Source of the DNA: Flavobacteriaceae bacterium
GTDB taxonomy: Bacteria > Bacteroidota > Bacteroidia > Flavobacteriales > Flavobacteriaceae
Direction: 5' to 3'
NCBI GenBank assembly: GCA_002706045.1
Contig: PAJL01000108.1
Location: forward strand, 1 to 62,740
DNA: 62,740 nucleotides
Each line of letters starts with the position of its first letter. The stretch's first letter is position 1. Under the pieces are notes generated by a model. The model worked only from the letters and a program-made list of their open reading frames with translations, ran no database searches and was not told the DNA's origin. This document shows, in pieces, positions 17,965 to 26,433 of this stretch. A program made the translations under genes and the position numbers.

Positions 17965-18437
17965 AATTTTAGTTCCTTTCGGATATAATTTTGTAAATAT
18001 GGTAATACACGTTGTTGAAGTATAAATACCTTGTTTACGTCTTGTAAGCCAAAGAATGATTTGCTTTGAAGTCTTACGTTATCAAAAATGTCATCGAGCT
18101 TTGGGTCTGTACTACCAAATATTACCTGTTGGTTTACCACTCTTGCAAAAATGGATGGTAAAAAGACACCTGTTTGTTTAAAGTCGTAAGGTTCACCTTC
18201 TCGTTTTATGATAGTGCCCTTACCTAGTAAAGCCTCATTTGTAGTGATGTATTCGGTAGCCCTTGAGTAAGTTCCCAAAGGCTGGCCGAATATATCCTCA
18301 CTCTTTTTAAATATCTGTTGACGGTTGAGTTCCGCCATTTCATCTTCAATGGATTTGAGATATTGAAACAGTACATTACTCAGATGCGTTGGCGTTAGCT
18401 TCTGAACTCTCTGAAGTTGCTGTTGAAGTGTTGCCAT
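17961..18437 (-). CDS. Tail-region protein of unknown function (158 aa)
   Basis: Mixed alpha/beta protein, rich in Gln at its N-terminus (MATLQQQLQRVQ). The ATG at 18437 makes a 62-base overlap with the upstream gene in a different frame. A later ATG at 18338 (residue 34) would remove the overlap. It sits where the second tail-chaperone frame or a minor tail protein is expected. Confidence 0.55.
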   Translation of the reverse strand: MATLQQQLQRVQKLTPTHLSNVLFQYLKSIEDEMAELNRQQIFKKSEDIFGQPLGTYSRATEYITTNEALLGKGTIIKREGEPYDFKQTGVFLPSIFARVVNQQVIFGSTDPKLDDIFDNVRLQSKSFFGLQDVNKVFILQQRVLPYLQNYIRKELKL

Positions 18438-18612
18438 TAATTTCTTTTTGTAATGCTGTTTTCTGTTTCTTTGTAATATCCTTACCTGTTAAAGCTTTGT
18501 ATGCTTCTTCGAGTTCGTCTAATGGGATGATATGTGAATGTGACTTTTTAAATTCATCCCATTTAGGACTGTAATTTTCATTGAAGGACACATTTTTATA
18601 TACTTTTCCCAT
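18376..18612 (-). CDS. Small tail-region protein (78 aa)
   Basis: Starts two bases after the major tail protein candidate. It is helical and charged with a low-complexity Ser/Ala/Asn tail (TSTATSESSEANANASE). It lies between tube and tape-measure genes, so it could be the short form of a tail assembly chaperone. The 3' end overlaps the next gene by 62 bases in the +1 frame. Confidence 0.5.
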   Translation of the reverse strand: MGKVYKNVSFNENYSPKWDEFKKSHSHIIPLDELEEAYKALTGKDITKKQKTALQKEINGNTSTATSESSEANANASE

Positions 18613-18614
18613 GA

Positions 18615-19493
18615 TTAACTCACTGTAAATGATACGGCTTCATCAGTTTTATACATTGCTAATGTCTGTGCTACTACATCTGTTGCAATAGTACCAGAAG
18701 CTAAGTCTGTATCTACAAATGTGTAAAGGTTAGCATCGTCACCAGAACCTGCACTAACACTATCTGGTGTTTGTGATGCACCTGCAGCAGTTAACACTAC
18801 AAAATCATCAATTAAAAGCCCTGTTAAAGCTTTATCTGCACAACCGTAAGTAGCTCTTACCACTAATGATGTTGTAGATGGTGTACCTTCAACAGTTAAA
18901 GTAATAGGATAGATACCTTTGTACTTTAAAATATCAAAGTCTGGCTCTACAACTGCACCACCTTTAGACATTTCGTTAGGGTCTGCATAGATCATTTCTA
19001 CTGTACAGCTTTGAGGATCACCTTCTATTACAGGCTCGTTTACGATACCTACAATATAGTTGCTTAACTCTTGGCCTTTAATTGTACCATCTGATTGCTC
19101 AACACCTTTAATAAGTCCATCTTCTGTAAACTCATATACATGTGTGTATTCGCTTTCTTCATAACTTAACAATGCACCATGCGAGCAATACCCAAGTAAA
19201 TGAGTAACGTTAAGACCTTTACGTGCTTCTTTAGTTTTGATACGGCTGATTCTACCTTCGTAATAAGTAGGCTCAACATTGGCAAGTTCTGACCTGTCAA
19301 CACTATACATTATTACAACGTCCTCAGCTTGTTTAGCCGTGTCCCATGCTGTTTTACTTCTAAATGCGTCTGCATCTGCAAAAGACTGTGTAGACTTAGC
19401 TAAAGCATAGGCAACCGTTGGTTTAGTGAGACATTGCTTGTCTGCACCTGTTGCTTTTGTGGAACCTGTTGTTCCGCATTTATCGTTTATCAT
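18615..19493 (-). CDS. Probable major tail (tube) protein
   Basis: The 292-aa beta-rich protein has the composition and position of a tail tube protein: after the tail-terminator candidate and before the chaperone and tape-measure genes. The C-terminal ~90 residues (TYGCADKALTGLL ... DDANLYTFVDTD) look like an added Ig-like domain, as in other tube proteins. Confidence 0.6.
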   Translation of the reverse strand: MINDKCGTTGSTKATGADKQCLTKPTVAYALAKSTQSFADADAFRSKTAWDTAKQAEDVVIMYSVDRSELANVEPTYYEGRISRIKTKEARKGLNVTHLLGYCSHGALLSYEESEYTHVYEFTEDGLIKGVEQSDGTIKGQELSNYIVGIVNEPVIEGDPQSCTVEMIYADPNEMSKGGAVVEPDFDILKYKGIYPITLTVEGTPSTTSLVVRATYGCADKALTGLLIDDFVVLTAAGASQTPDSVSAGSGDDANLYTFVDTDLASGTIATDVVAQTLAMYKTDEAVSFTVS

Positions 19494-19505
19494 CTTATGT
19501 GATTT

Positions 19506-20009
19506 TTAATAATTAATTGTTTTTGTTTTACAACTAGTATCTATTCGCACGTCTCTTGCAAATACTATGGCATCCCATATATCTGGAAACTGTGATTTGT
19601 TGTTGGAAGCATCTGTAAAATTGTAATGTCTCGCAAATGTGTTGCCTACCTGGTTAATGAAACTTACAAATCCGCATTGTTGTAATGCTGTAATAACATA
19701 GTTATAAAGCGGATCTAAAACGTCTGCGAAATACGTATCAAGTCGCTGTCTGTTTTCCATTTCACTTTCTGTTGGGTAGGCTAATATGAATTTTAAACGT
19801 GTGTTTAGTATTGGCTCTTTACCTTTTAGATTTATTGGTGTTTCTAACCAAACTAAAGGGTATTTGTCCTTTGATGTGTTTACAGTAAGGAACTGAACGC
19901 AGTCTTTTTCTGTACCAAAATCATACTTAGTATTAAGGCTTACACCTTGAAATGTAATGTTTGGTATGGTCTTAAAGACTTCTATAAATCTGTCCTCTAA
20001 CTGTATCAT
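19506..20009 (-). CDS. Tail terminator/completion-like protein
   Basis: The 167-aa alpha/beta protein contains YPLVWLETPINL and a long RQRLDTYFADVLDPLYNYVITAL helix, a layout seen in tail-completion proteins. It overlaps the adaptor gene by four bases and precedes the tube gene. Inferred mostly from gene order. Confidence 0.5.
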   Translation of the reverse strand: MIQLEDRFIEVFKTIPNITFQGVSLNTKYDFGTEKDCVQFLTVNTSKDKYPLVWLETPINLKGKEPILNTRLKFILAYPTESEMENRQRLDTYFADVLDPLYNYVITALQQCGFVSFINQVGNTFARHYNFTDASNNKSQFPDIWDAIVFARDVRIDTSCKTKTINY

Positions 20010-20644
20010 ATACTAAATACATTAACTTTACTAAATGTTTTTGGCAACCAATTAGGATAGGTTGTAGCATCTAGCGTGTTCATGTCGTTTAAAAATTCGT
20101 AAAGACTTCTTACACCTGTACCGATTTCGTCACTGTAACCGTTGCAATACTTTCCTACAACCATATCTACAAAGTCGTTATAAGCTTCTACATAGTTATA
20201 AGTTGGACCTACTCGTGTTGCACCTTTGGCTTCTGGCTTGCTTAATCCTACACCTAAATGCTTATTATGCTTAACCGATAGCCATTTACAGTAAACGTAA
20301 TTGGTAATAAAACTTCTATCAACATCTTCGTCCTCAAATATGACACCTTGCCAAACAACCGTTACACCGTTTTTGGTGTACTCTTTACCATTAAGTAAGT
20401 CTTTCCATTTCTGGTCTGCACTGTCTTTAATGGTATGTATGTTATTGGTGGATGCATAATCGAATTGCGCCATGAACGCTTTGTAAAGAGAATACCCTAA
20501 CGTTTGTTGTAGTATTTCCTTTTCGTAGCGCATTATGAGTTTATCTGCTTCGTTGATGTTCCCAACGAGTGAAGCGCTGGGAACATCATCCGAAACAAAT
20601 GGCAAATGCGAATTGAGTGCGAAATATTTTCTAGTTGTAATCAT
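20006..20644 (-). CDS. Head-tail connector/adaptor, DUF6712-like
   Basis: The 212-aa helical protein contains EADKLIMRYEKEILQQTLGYSLY and VDRSFITNYVYCKWL. From memory these patterns occur in DUF6712 adaptor proteins that follow the capsid gene in Bacteroidetes phages. The place between capsid and tail completion genes agrees. Confidence 0.6.
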   Translation of the reverse strand: MITTRKYFALNSHLPFVSDDVPSASLVGNINEADKLIMRYEKEILQQTLGYSLYKAFMAQFDYASTNNIHTIKDSADQKWKDLLNGKEYTKNGVTVVWQGVIFEDEDVDRSFITNYVYCKWLSVKHNKHLGVGLSKPEAKGATRVGPTYNYVEAYNDFVDMVVGKYCNGYSDEIGTGVRSLYEFLNDMNTLDATTYPNWLPKTFSKVNVFSI

Positions 20645-20646
20645 TG

Positions 20647-20868
20647 TTATGCCTTACTTGGCTTTTTGCTTTTATCATCGGATTTTTTCACCGTAGAACT
20701 CTTCTTTTTAGGCTTTGACTCGGTAGAGTCTTCCTTTGAAGGAATAGTAATTTTACTTTCCTTTGTTTCTAAGGTGACTTTAAGACCATATTTTTTAGCT
20801 CTTAATCTATTGTCTTTAGATACAATTGCTAAGACCTTATCATCACCTTCAAAGATTAGCTTTCCCAT
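20647..20868 (-). CDS. Small basic protein after capsid gene
   Basis: The 73-aa protein has an N-terminal beta-like part (GKLIFEGDDKVLAIVSKDN) and a Lys/Ser-rich disordered tail. It overlaps the capsid stop by one base. It could be a decoration or minor capsid protein. Not recognised. Confidence 0.5.
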   Translation of the reverse strand: MGKLIFEGDDKVLAIVSKDNRLRAKKYGLKVTLETKESKITIPSKEDSTESKPKKKSSTVKKSDDKSKKPSKA

Positions 20869-22577
20869 TATACCGCAATTGCTGCCTTAGCTGTTGTAAA
20901 GTTTCCTGTTACAAACATGTAAGGGTTATAAATTGGGAACAAGACTTCCTCTTGAACAATAGCTTCTACCATGTTCTTAAGTTTTTCTTGTGTACTTTCT
21001 GAGAATTCTAAAGTAAGTTCTGAGAACTGCGCTAATGCAGCAGCTAAAATCCAATCACCAACAATAAATTTACCTGCTGGCATAGCTGTTGTTTCTACTA
21101 CTGGAAGTCCACCGATAGTTAAAACACCATTTTCTAAACGTTGTACGTCTATGTAATGTTCATCACTACCTTTTAATGTTTCTATTTTAGTAGCATCAAC
21201 AGGATTTAAAACAATACCTGTAGCCATGTACTCTTGAACTGTAACTAAAGTTTTAGCAACTTTAAGCACATCGATTTCTTGAGCAGCTTCAATAGAATCC
21301 TTAAAAGGACTATTTACAGTAAATGTCCATGCAGAAGTATCTGCTTCAGCTACATAAGCTAAATCAATTACTATTTGAGTAGGACTCTTTACAATAGCTG
21401 AATGACTTGCGTTATATGCACCAGCTGTAGCGTTTGCAATTGTGATAGTATCACCATTGTTAAGATTTTGGTTTGCAGCAAAAGTGATTAATGCTTTTGC
21501 ACCACCATCATAAGTAGCAACAGAAGCAACCGCACCTGCAGCACCAGTAATTGAAGTGTTTACCAATGTTGCAAAATCTTGAGCTTTTTTGAAAACACCT
21601 AATACATTATCACCAGCACCATCACCATGTAACAGTTGAAAATCCTCTTGGTATCTTACCATTGCAGGTAATTTCTGCATTATGTGACCCATTACAAATG
21701 AAGCTGAACGCAACATTCTTTTTGATAGTGGGATGTGTGTACCGATTCTTTTTGCATCAACAGTAGCTTCTCTTACTTTAAAAGTAGATTCTGCTAAAGT
21801 TCCGTTTTCATCGATAGTACCTGTGTTTCTATCCCAATCGTAAACTTCTGTAAACGCTAAGTATGGTAAATCTGTAGGAATAACAGTTAACAAATCTCTT
21901 ACGTTTAAACGTGTTACTTCTGGGTGATCTACAACTCTAGAATCTCTAGATGTAATGTGTACAAGGCTATTACCTGTATAATCATCGGAAATAGAAACAG
22001 CTTTTAAACTAAAAGATGCTTTCTTTTTTCCGTTAGACTCTACAAACTCTTTATATTCTTCACTGTCAAGAGCTTTTTTAAGTTCTTCTTTAAAAGCATT
22101 TTTAGCAGATGTAGGAATACCGCCATCCTTAAACTTAGCAAGTTCAATTCCTTGAGCTTTAGATACTTTTTCTAATTTTTCTAACGCTTGCTCAAATTTA
22201 TCGAACTTATCTGCATCCATTTTCTCAAGCTTAGATTTAATCTTTTCAAATTCCTTATCAAATTCTTCTTTAGTAATTAAATCTGCTTTTGATTTAGATA
22301 CCAAATCTACAAGTTCAGATTTTACATCTTCAATTTGCTTTTTTTGATACAAGGCCTTATCAGCGAAATATTGAGTCTGTTCTTCATCTGAAAGTTTAGC
22401 AATTTCATCTACTGATAACTCTTTAAAAGTTCCTTCTTTAATACTTCCCCAAATTGGAACTAAGGAAGCGATACTCATAGCGCCACCAGCTAGTGGGTCT
22501 AATAATGCAAATGTTAATGCCACCGCAAAAAGCAGGCATAAAAACAATACTGTTTTGTTTTTAAAAATGTTTTTCAT
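20868..22577 (-). CDS. HK97-type major capsid protein with N-terminal membrane-like segment
   Basis: The 569-aa protein forms the capsid shell. Residues about 50-180 are a charged helical scaffold-like delta domain. The HK97-type body begins near 190 (TGNSLVHITSRDSRVVDHP, later LPYLAFTEVYDW, HIPLSKRMLRSASF, LLHGDGAGDNVLGVF). About 345-420 looks like an inserted beta-sandwich domain (NNGDTITIANATAGAYNAS). Unusually, residues 8-30 are a strong hydrophobic segment (LFLCLLFAVALTFALLDPLA). The neighbouring prohead protease probably removes the first ~180 residues. Confidence 0.82.
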   Translation of the reverse strand: MKNIFKNKTVLFLCLLFAVALTFALLDPLAGGAMSIASLVPIWGSIKEGTFKELSVDEIAKLSDEEQTQYFADKALYQKKQIEDVKSELVDLVSKSKADLITKEEFDKEFEKIKSKLEKMDADKFDKFEQALEKLEKVSKAQGIELAKFKDGGIPTSAKNAFKEELKKALDSEEYKEFVESNGKKKASFSLKAVSISDDYTGNSLVHITSRDSRVVDHPEVTRLNVRDLLTVIPTDLPYLAFTEVYDWDRNTGTIDENGTLAESTFKVREATVDAKRIGTHIPLSKRMLRSASFVMGHIMQKLPAMVRYQEDFQLLHGDGAGDNVLGVFKKAQDFATLVNTSITGAAGAVASVATYDGGAKALITFAANQNLNNGDTITIANATAGAYNASHSAIVKSPTQIVIDLAYVAEADTSAWTFTVNSPFKDSIEAAQEIDVLKVAKTLVTVQEYMATGIVLNPVDATKIETLKGSDEHYIDVQRLENGVLTIGGLPVVETTAMPAGKFIVGDWILAAALAQFSELTLEFSESTQEKLKNMVEAIVQEEVLFPIYNPYMFVTGNFTTAKAAIAV

Positions 22578-22579
22578 TT

Positions 22580-23386
22580 TTAGTTGTTTAAATGATTAAT
22601 AATTAAATTTCGTTTGGCTTGAAGTGCTCTCGCGGCTTCTTTCTGAGTGCTGTTTTGCGGCTCATAGTTTTTCACCCAAAGGGTAGGTGTAACGCTGTTG
22701 CTGCCAAACACAACTGCGCTTCCCTCACGTTTCTTAGCTTCGTATATTACCCAGAAGTAACCGTATTCATCTGCTACTTCAGGATTAACACATTGTTGTT
22801 TCATTTCATTGAAGAAGTCCATTTGCTTTTGGCTATCTTCATCGTAATAGGCTATATCTAAATCGACGTATAGCATACCTACGGAATGTTGATCTACATC
22901 ACCGTTTTTATAAGCATCGAACATAAAAGGTATCTTTGAGCGTTCTAATACAAACTCATTGATGTTGGCCACCGTTTTAAAGTTAACATCGAGACCTAAT
23001 TGATTAAAGTTTGAATTCTCGTTGTAACTCTTAGCTTTTTTTGAGATGACGCTCTCGAACTTGTTCTCGTGTTGCTTTAAATGATGGCTATACGGATTAT
23101 CTTTTACGGTTTTATTCCAGATGTTAGGCATGTGAAGATCTAAATGGCTATCAATAATGTTTGTGGTATTAATAACTGTTTTTACTTCTATGAAATCTGA
23201 GGTTATATCTTCAATTTGTGGCTCAAACATCTTTGTTTTAAGTCCACTTATAATTGGCTGTGAATTGGTTTTGTATTCAGCTTTCTTTATTTCCTTTAGT
23301 TCTTCAAAGTGTTTTTTGATAAAACGTGTTTGGTCCATCTTATCCGTGAACTTCTTGTCTGGATATTGTTTTATTGTATAGTTCAT
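22580..23386 (-). CDS. HK97-family prohead protease
   Basis: The 268-aa serine protease trims the capsid precursor. The fold pattern begins at TSDFIEVKTVINTTNIIDSH. The catalytic pair is probably H106 (LKQHENK) and S168 in the conserved DQHSVGM. It lies between portal and capsid genes, as usual. The start overlaps a 42-aa upstream frame by four bases (ATGA). Confidence 0.82.
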   Translation of the reverse strand: MNYTIKQYPDKKFTDKMDQTRFIKKHFEELKEIKKAEYKTNSQPIISGLKTKMFEPQIEDITSDFIEVKTVINTTNIIDSHLDLHMPNIWNKTVKDNPYSHHLKQHENKFESVISKKAKSYNENSNFNQLGLDVNFKTVANINEFVLERSKIPFMFDAYKNGDVDQHSVGMLYVDLDIAYYDEDSQKQMDFFNEMKQQCVNPEVADEYGYFWVIYEAKKREGSAVVFGSNSVTPTLWVKNYEPQNSTQKEAARALQAKRNLIINHLNN

Positions 23387-23511
23387 TTTGTCACGGTTTT
23401 AGAGTTGGACAATAGTTTTATTTTGCGATCTAAAGATTCTTTTAACCGAGCATCACCATTATTCTCGGCTTTTTGTCTTAAGGCTTTGAGTTGTTCAATT
23501 TTGGTTTCCAT
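23383..23511 (-). CDS. 42-aa charged helical protein between portal and protease
   Basis: A complete frame ATG (23511) to TGA (23383) overlaps the portal stop by 17 bases and the protease start as ATGA. The product is highly charged and helical (METKIEQLKALRQKAENNG at the start). Tight coupling on both sides argues that it is translated. It could be a short scaffold or portal-associated peptide; no family is recognised. Confidence 0.55.
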   Translation of the reverse strand: METKIEQLKALRQKAENNGDARLKESLDRKIKLLSNSKTVTK

Positions 23512-24898
23512 TGTTCTCGGTTATTAATTGTTTGTTTATAGCTGCTTGTTGTTCTGGTGTTAAATCCCAGATGCGTAGTTCGCCTATGGTTTCGTTATGA
23601 GGTAAACCGATAGCGGTTAAATAATCGTTATAGTTTATTGCACCACTTCTAAAGGCACGTTCAGCAGTTTGTGAATGTTTTTCTGTGGTTTCGGCTTCCT
23701 CTTTTTTGTTGGCTTTTAGTATGTTTAGATGCTCATAACTTCCTATAATTTCTATTCCGAGACTTTCGGTATTGAAATAGTTATTGAAGTTGAGCATGAA
23801 ATCTTCTGTTTCAGGAATTATAGTAGAATCGTAAAGGCGTTTTTCTGACGCGTTAAGGTTTTCGAATGTGCCACCTTGCACATAGTATTTAGCTAGTAAC
23901 TCTGGCACACCTTTAGATGTTGCTATTGCTATGGCATCGCTTTCTACTTCTTCAAACAACATTAAATCCTTTGTGCTAAAGCCTGTTTTTTGGAACTTTA
24001 AAGGCATAGGACTTATAACCTGTGTGTATTGGTCGTCCATAATGCCATACTTAGAAAATGCTTTTTGCACATCTGCTATTTGGTCATCATCCATTGGAAC
24101 TGAACCCATAACATCATCTTTAAGCTCTGATGTCCATGCACCTTGTGGCCCACGTTTTTCAATAAGTACATTTCTAGCTTCGTATGCTTTTGATATGTTG
24201 GTGATTGGTTTTACAAGTGCTAATAAATCTGATTTACCTATTGTAAAATCTCTATCGAAACGGATATTGACATTATTAAAATGCATTACCGTATTTGGGT
24301 GTAAGTCTTTGTTTTTATTGTTGAAATTCTTTAAAACGTACTTACTTATAATTTCCTTTTTTTTAGTAGCTGTAAGCCAGTTGCCTGTAAGTACCGGACT
24401 AACACAATAAGGTGGTAAGTTGTTAAGAACTTCGATGTCCTGGTATGTGAAATTGTTTTCCCAACCTATAGGAATCATTCCGTAAACAAAACCGTTACCG
24501 AAAACCTCGTAGTTAACTTTGAGCTGTCTTAACCATTCTGATCCTGTTTGTAATGGGTTTGGTTTTTTTAGTAGCTGTCTTAGCTTTCCGCCATCAGCGT
24601 CGTATTGCTCTAATGGGATTATTTCGCCTGTTTTAAGGTCTTTTACTTTAAACTTTAAGTTGGCAAATGCTTCGGCTTTTATGTTAATGATTGCGTTTAC
24701 TACTGGGTTAGAGTAGTAGCAGTCTAATAAATAAATGAGTTCTGAGAAGTTTTGCCAAACTGGTGTACCTGTTGTAAGAAACGTAGATGGTGGTATAAGC
24801 CTTAAGGCGTTTTGTGCAGAAGATGAAACGGTAATTGAACTTTTGTCAACCGTTTTAAGAATTTGCTTATCGTACCACTTTTTGAGCCTATTAGCCAT
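23495..24898 (-). CDS. Phage portal protein
   Basis: The 467-aa protein forms the dodecameric DNA gate. It shows the HK97-type portal layout: a Met/Ser-rich N-terminus, then YYSNPVVNAIINIKAEAFANL, KPNPLQTGSEWLRQL, YEVFGNGFVYGM and the C-terminal EEVESDAIAIATSKGVPELL/SEKRLYD helices. It is the first gene of the head operon behind a late promoter at 24942-24984. The start at 24898 gives a leader of about 40 bases. Confidence 0.85.
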   Translation of the reverse strand: MANRLKKWYDKQILKTVDKSSITVSSSAQNALRLIPPSTFLTTGTPVWQNFSELIYLLDCYYSNPVVNAIINIKAEAFANLKFKVKDLKTGEIIPLEQYDADGGKLRQLLKKPNPLQTGSEWLRQLKVNYEVFGNGFVYGMIPIGWENNFTYQDIEVLNNLPPYCVSPVLTGNWLTATKKKEIISKYVLKNFNNKNKDLHPNTVMHFNNVNIRFDRDFTIGKSDLLALVKPITNISKAYEARNVLIEKRGPQGAWTSELKDDVMGSVPMDDDQIADVQKAFSKYGIMDDQYTQVISPMPLKFQKTGFSTKDLMLFEEVESDAIAIATSKGVPELLAKYYVQGGTFENLNASEKRLYDSTIIPETEDFMLNFNNYFNTESLGIEIIGSYEHLNILKANKKEEAETTEKHSQTAERAFRSGAINYNDYLTAIGLPHNETIGELRIWDLTPEQQAAINKQLITENNGNQN

Positions 24899-24941
24899 CT
24901 AAATCGTTAATTTATAATGGCACTCAAAGGCACTCTAATAG

Positions 24942-24985
24942 CAAATATAAAAAAAATATGTATTATTTAGAATGATTCTAAATAA
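24942..24985 (-). promoter_or_regulatory. Late promoter with palindromic operator, second copy
   Basis: Minus-strand TATATTTG (24949 to 24942) lies 15 bases after the palindrome ATTTAGAATGATTCTAAAT (24965-24983; pairs extend to 24963-24985). No TTTG -33 box is at the proper place. Its design is the same as at 9182-9223, and it drives the portal-to-baseplate genes. Confidence 0.72.
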
Positions 24986-25049
24986 ATGTTTATATTAGAG
25001 CTTTGATTTTTTAATCAAAAGTAAGATTTAGTTAATTATTAGAATTAGT

Positions 25050-25081
25050 AAAAACCCTCAGCTAGTTGTTGAGGGTTTTTT
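25050..25081. terminator. Bidirectional Rho-independent terminator
   Basis: AAAACCCTCA (25051-25060) pairs perfectly with TGAGGGTTTT (25070-25079) around a 9-base loop, with A and T runs on the outer sides. It follows the 60-aa gene on the minus strand and isolates the packaging genes from the late promoter for the head operon. Confidence 0.85.
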
Positions 25082-25084
25082 GTT

Positions 25085-25267
25085 TCATGCTACTTTAAGG
25101 TTGTTTTCACACCATTCTAATAATTCAATAGCGTTGGTGAATGACTTTTCTTTAAACTCTGTGTCGGAATAATAAACTATTATATTGTCCTTGTCAACAA
25201 TTCCGATTTTGTAGATTTCAGGAAAGCAGCTCATGATTCCTAAAATAGTATTGATTGCATCTTGCAT
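25085..25267 (-). CDS. Hypothetical 60-aa protein
   Basis: A small acidic alpha/beta protein (IYKIGIVDKDNIIVYYSD in the middle) in the packaging-side operon, directly before the terminator. No family is recognised. Confidence 0.5.
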   Translation of the reverse strand: MQDAINTILGIMSCFPEIYKIGIVDKDNIIVYYSDTEFKEKSFTNAIELLEWCENNLKVA

Positions 25268-25312
25268 AGTTTTTGTTTTTAATGTTCAATCAAAACTACA
25301 ATCAAGGTTTTG

Positions 25313-26031
25313 TTATTCCTTACTGTTTTCCGTATTGAGCGCTAGTTCTTTTCCTCTAAGTGCTAAATATAGGTTTTGAAGTTGGTGTACGTGTTTAATA
25401 TGGTTAAAAGTTATTTCAGACAAATCACTACTTAAATCTGAGCCTTGTAATATCTCAAGATTAGCACTAAAGTTTTCACCTAGTCTAATCCATAAATTTA
25501 CTTGAGTTTTATCCCAAATAACATGTTTTAAATCTTTTAAGATTAAACTAAAAGCACCATTTTTTTAGAAAACCCAAAATCAATAAGCCATTGTTCGGTT
25601 ATTTGGATTGGTTTTAATGTTATTACAGGTGTATTTGGGTAGGAATGCTTACTTGCAGTTTGTTTTATATATTCAGCTAATTCATATTGTTCGTTAAATA
25701 AAGCGTTTTCAAGATGATACTTCAGGAACTTATTTGGTGATTCATCTACTAGATCTTTGTATCTACCTAAATTATTCATATAACTTTCATGGCTTTCTTG
25801 TTCATCATTATTAAATACCTCACGCCAAATATTATTTTTTGTATTTCTATAAGGTAGATCCGTTATAAAAATCTCATCATCGTAATCATCTAAAGTATCT
25901 TTTGAATAAGAAAATCCTATACTTTCTAAATCATCTTTTAGTTCTAAAGGCTTTTCATTGTGTATATGAATAGTTGAGCTTAGAAAGTGACCTATTGCAA
26001 TTCCGATAATTAAACATAGTACGTATATCAT
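25313..26031 (-). pseudogene. Membrane-anchored phage protein split by a frameshift at an A7 run
   Basis: The first frame (26031-25543, 162 aa) has an N-terminal transmembrane segment and continues to WLIDFGFSKK, then stops after MVLLV. A second open frame with no start codon continues from the same point (NGAFSLILKDLKHVIWD ... FNHIKHVHQLQNLYLAL) to a TAA at 25313. The switch is at seven A (minus strand, 25561-25567 region); eight would restore one ~240-aa protein. HVHQLQNLYLALxG is a frequent ending of flavobacterial phage proteins. The cause could be mutation, a sequencing error or slippage. Confidence 0.7.
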
Positions 26032-26198
26032 TTCAATTCAATTTTAAATATTTCGTGTTTTTTATATGTGTAAGGAAAGTCTTTTTTGCCTTTGAGATAA
26101 CCGTAATTGAATAGAGTAGGATTAGAGCGACATAGTTTTGTTAGCGTGGTGAATGCTTCCATGTTGTTGTCTTTTTTTAATATCAATACAGATCTCAT
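26028..26198 (-). CDS. Small basic phage protein (56 aa)
   Basis: Frame ATG (26198) to TGA (26028), overlapping the next start as ATGA. The product is basic, ending YKKHEIFKIELK, with NYGYLKGKKDFPYTYKK before it. Similar short proteins with a KxPFxYKGFxxxK theme are common in flavobacterial phages, from memory. Function unknown. Confidence 0.6.
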   Translation of the reverse strand: MRSVLILKKDNNMEAFTTLTKLCRSNPTLFNYGYLKGKKDFPYTYKKHEIFKIELK

Positions 26199-26235
26199 AA
26201 TGTATAAATAATTGCGTTTTCTTTCGAGTGTGAGA

Positions 26236-26433
26236 CTAAAATAGTTTTCTTAAAGATTGCTTTTTTATAACCTCTGAAACGGATTTAATCTTATGGTTTA
26301 AATCTGTTTGATTTAAGTGTTTTAGTTTACTATACCAAATATCTATTTGCAATTGTGTTGGTGTTACAAGTGATATATGAGGCATACAATGACCTAATCC
26401 AGTTCCTTTAATGTTATCTGTTACGCAATTCAT
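26236..26433 (-). CDS. Hypothetical 65-aa protein
   Basis: Starts as TAATG with the upstream zinc-ribbon gene, so the two are coupled. It is basic with no recognised domain. Six Lys/Arg near the C-terminus (VIKKQSLRKLF) could suit nucleic-acid binding. Confidence 0.45.
   Translation of the reverse strand: MNCVTDNIKGTGLGHCMPHISLVTPTQLQIDIWYSKLKHLNQTDLNHKIKSVSEVIKKQSLRKLF

Noticed and set aside
23931-24410. 159-residue open frame on the plus strand
   Set aside because: Antisense to the portal gene; hydrophobic, Ser/Phe-rich text typical of a reverse-strand shadow.
25561-25567. Classical -1 programmed ribosomal frameshift at the A run
   Set aside because: The in-frame codons (TCT AAA AAA ATG) do not form an X XXY YYZ heptamer; mutation or transcriptional slippage is more likely.
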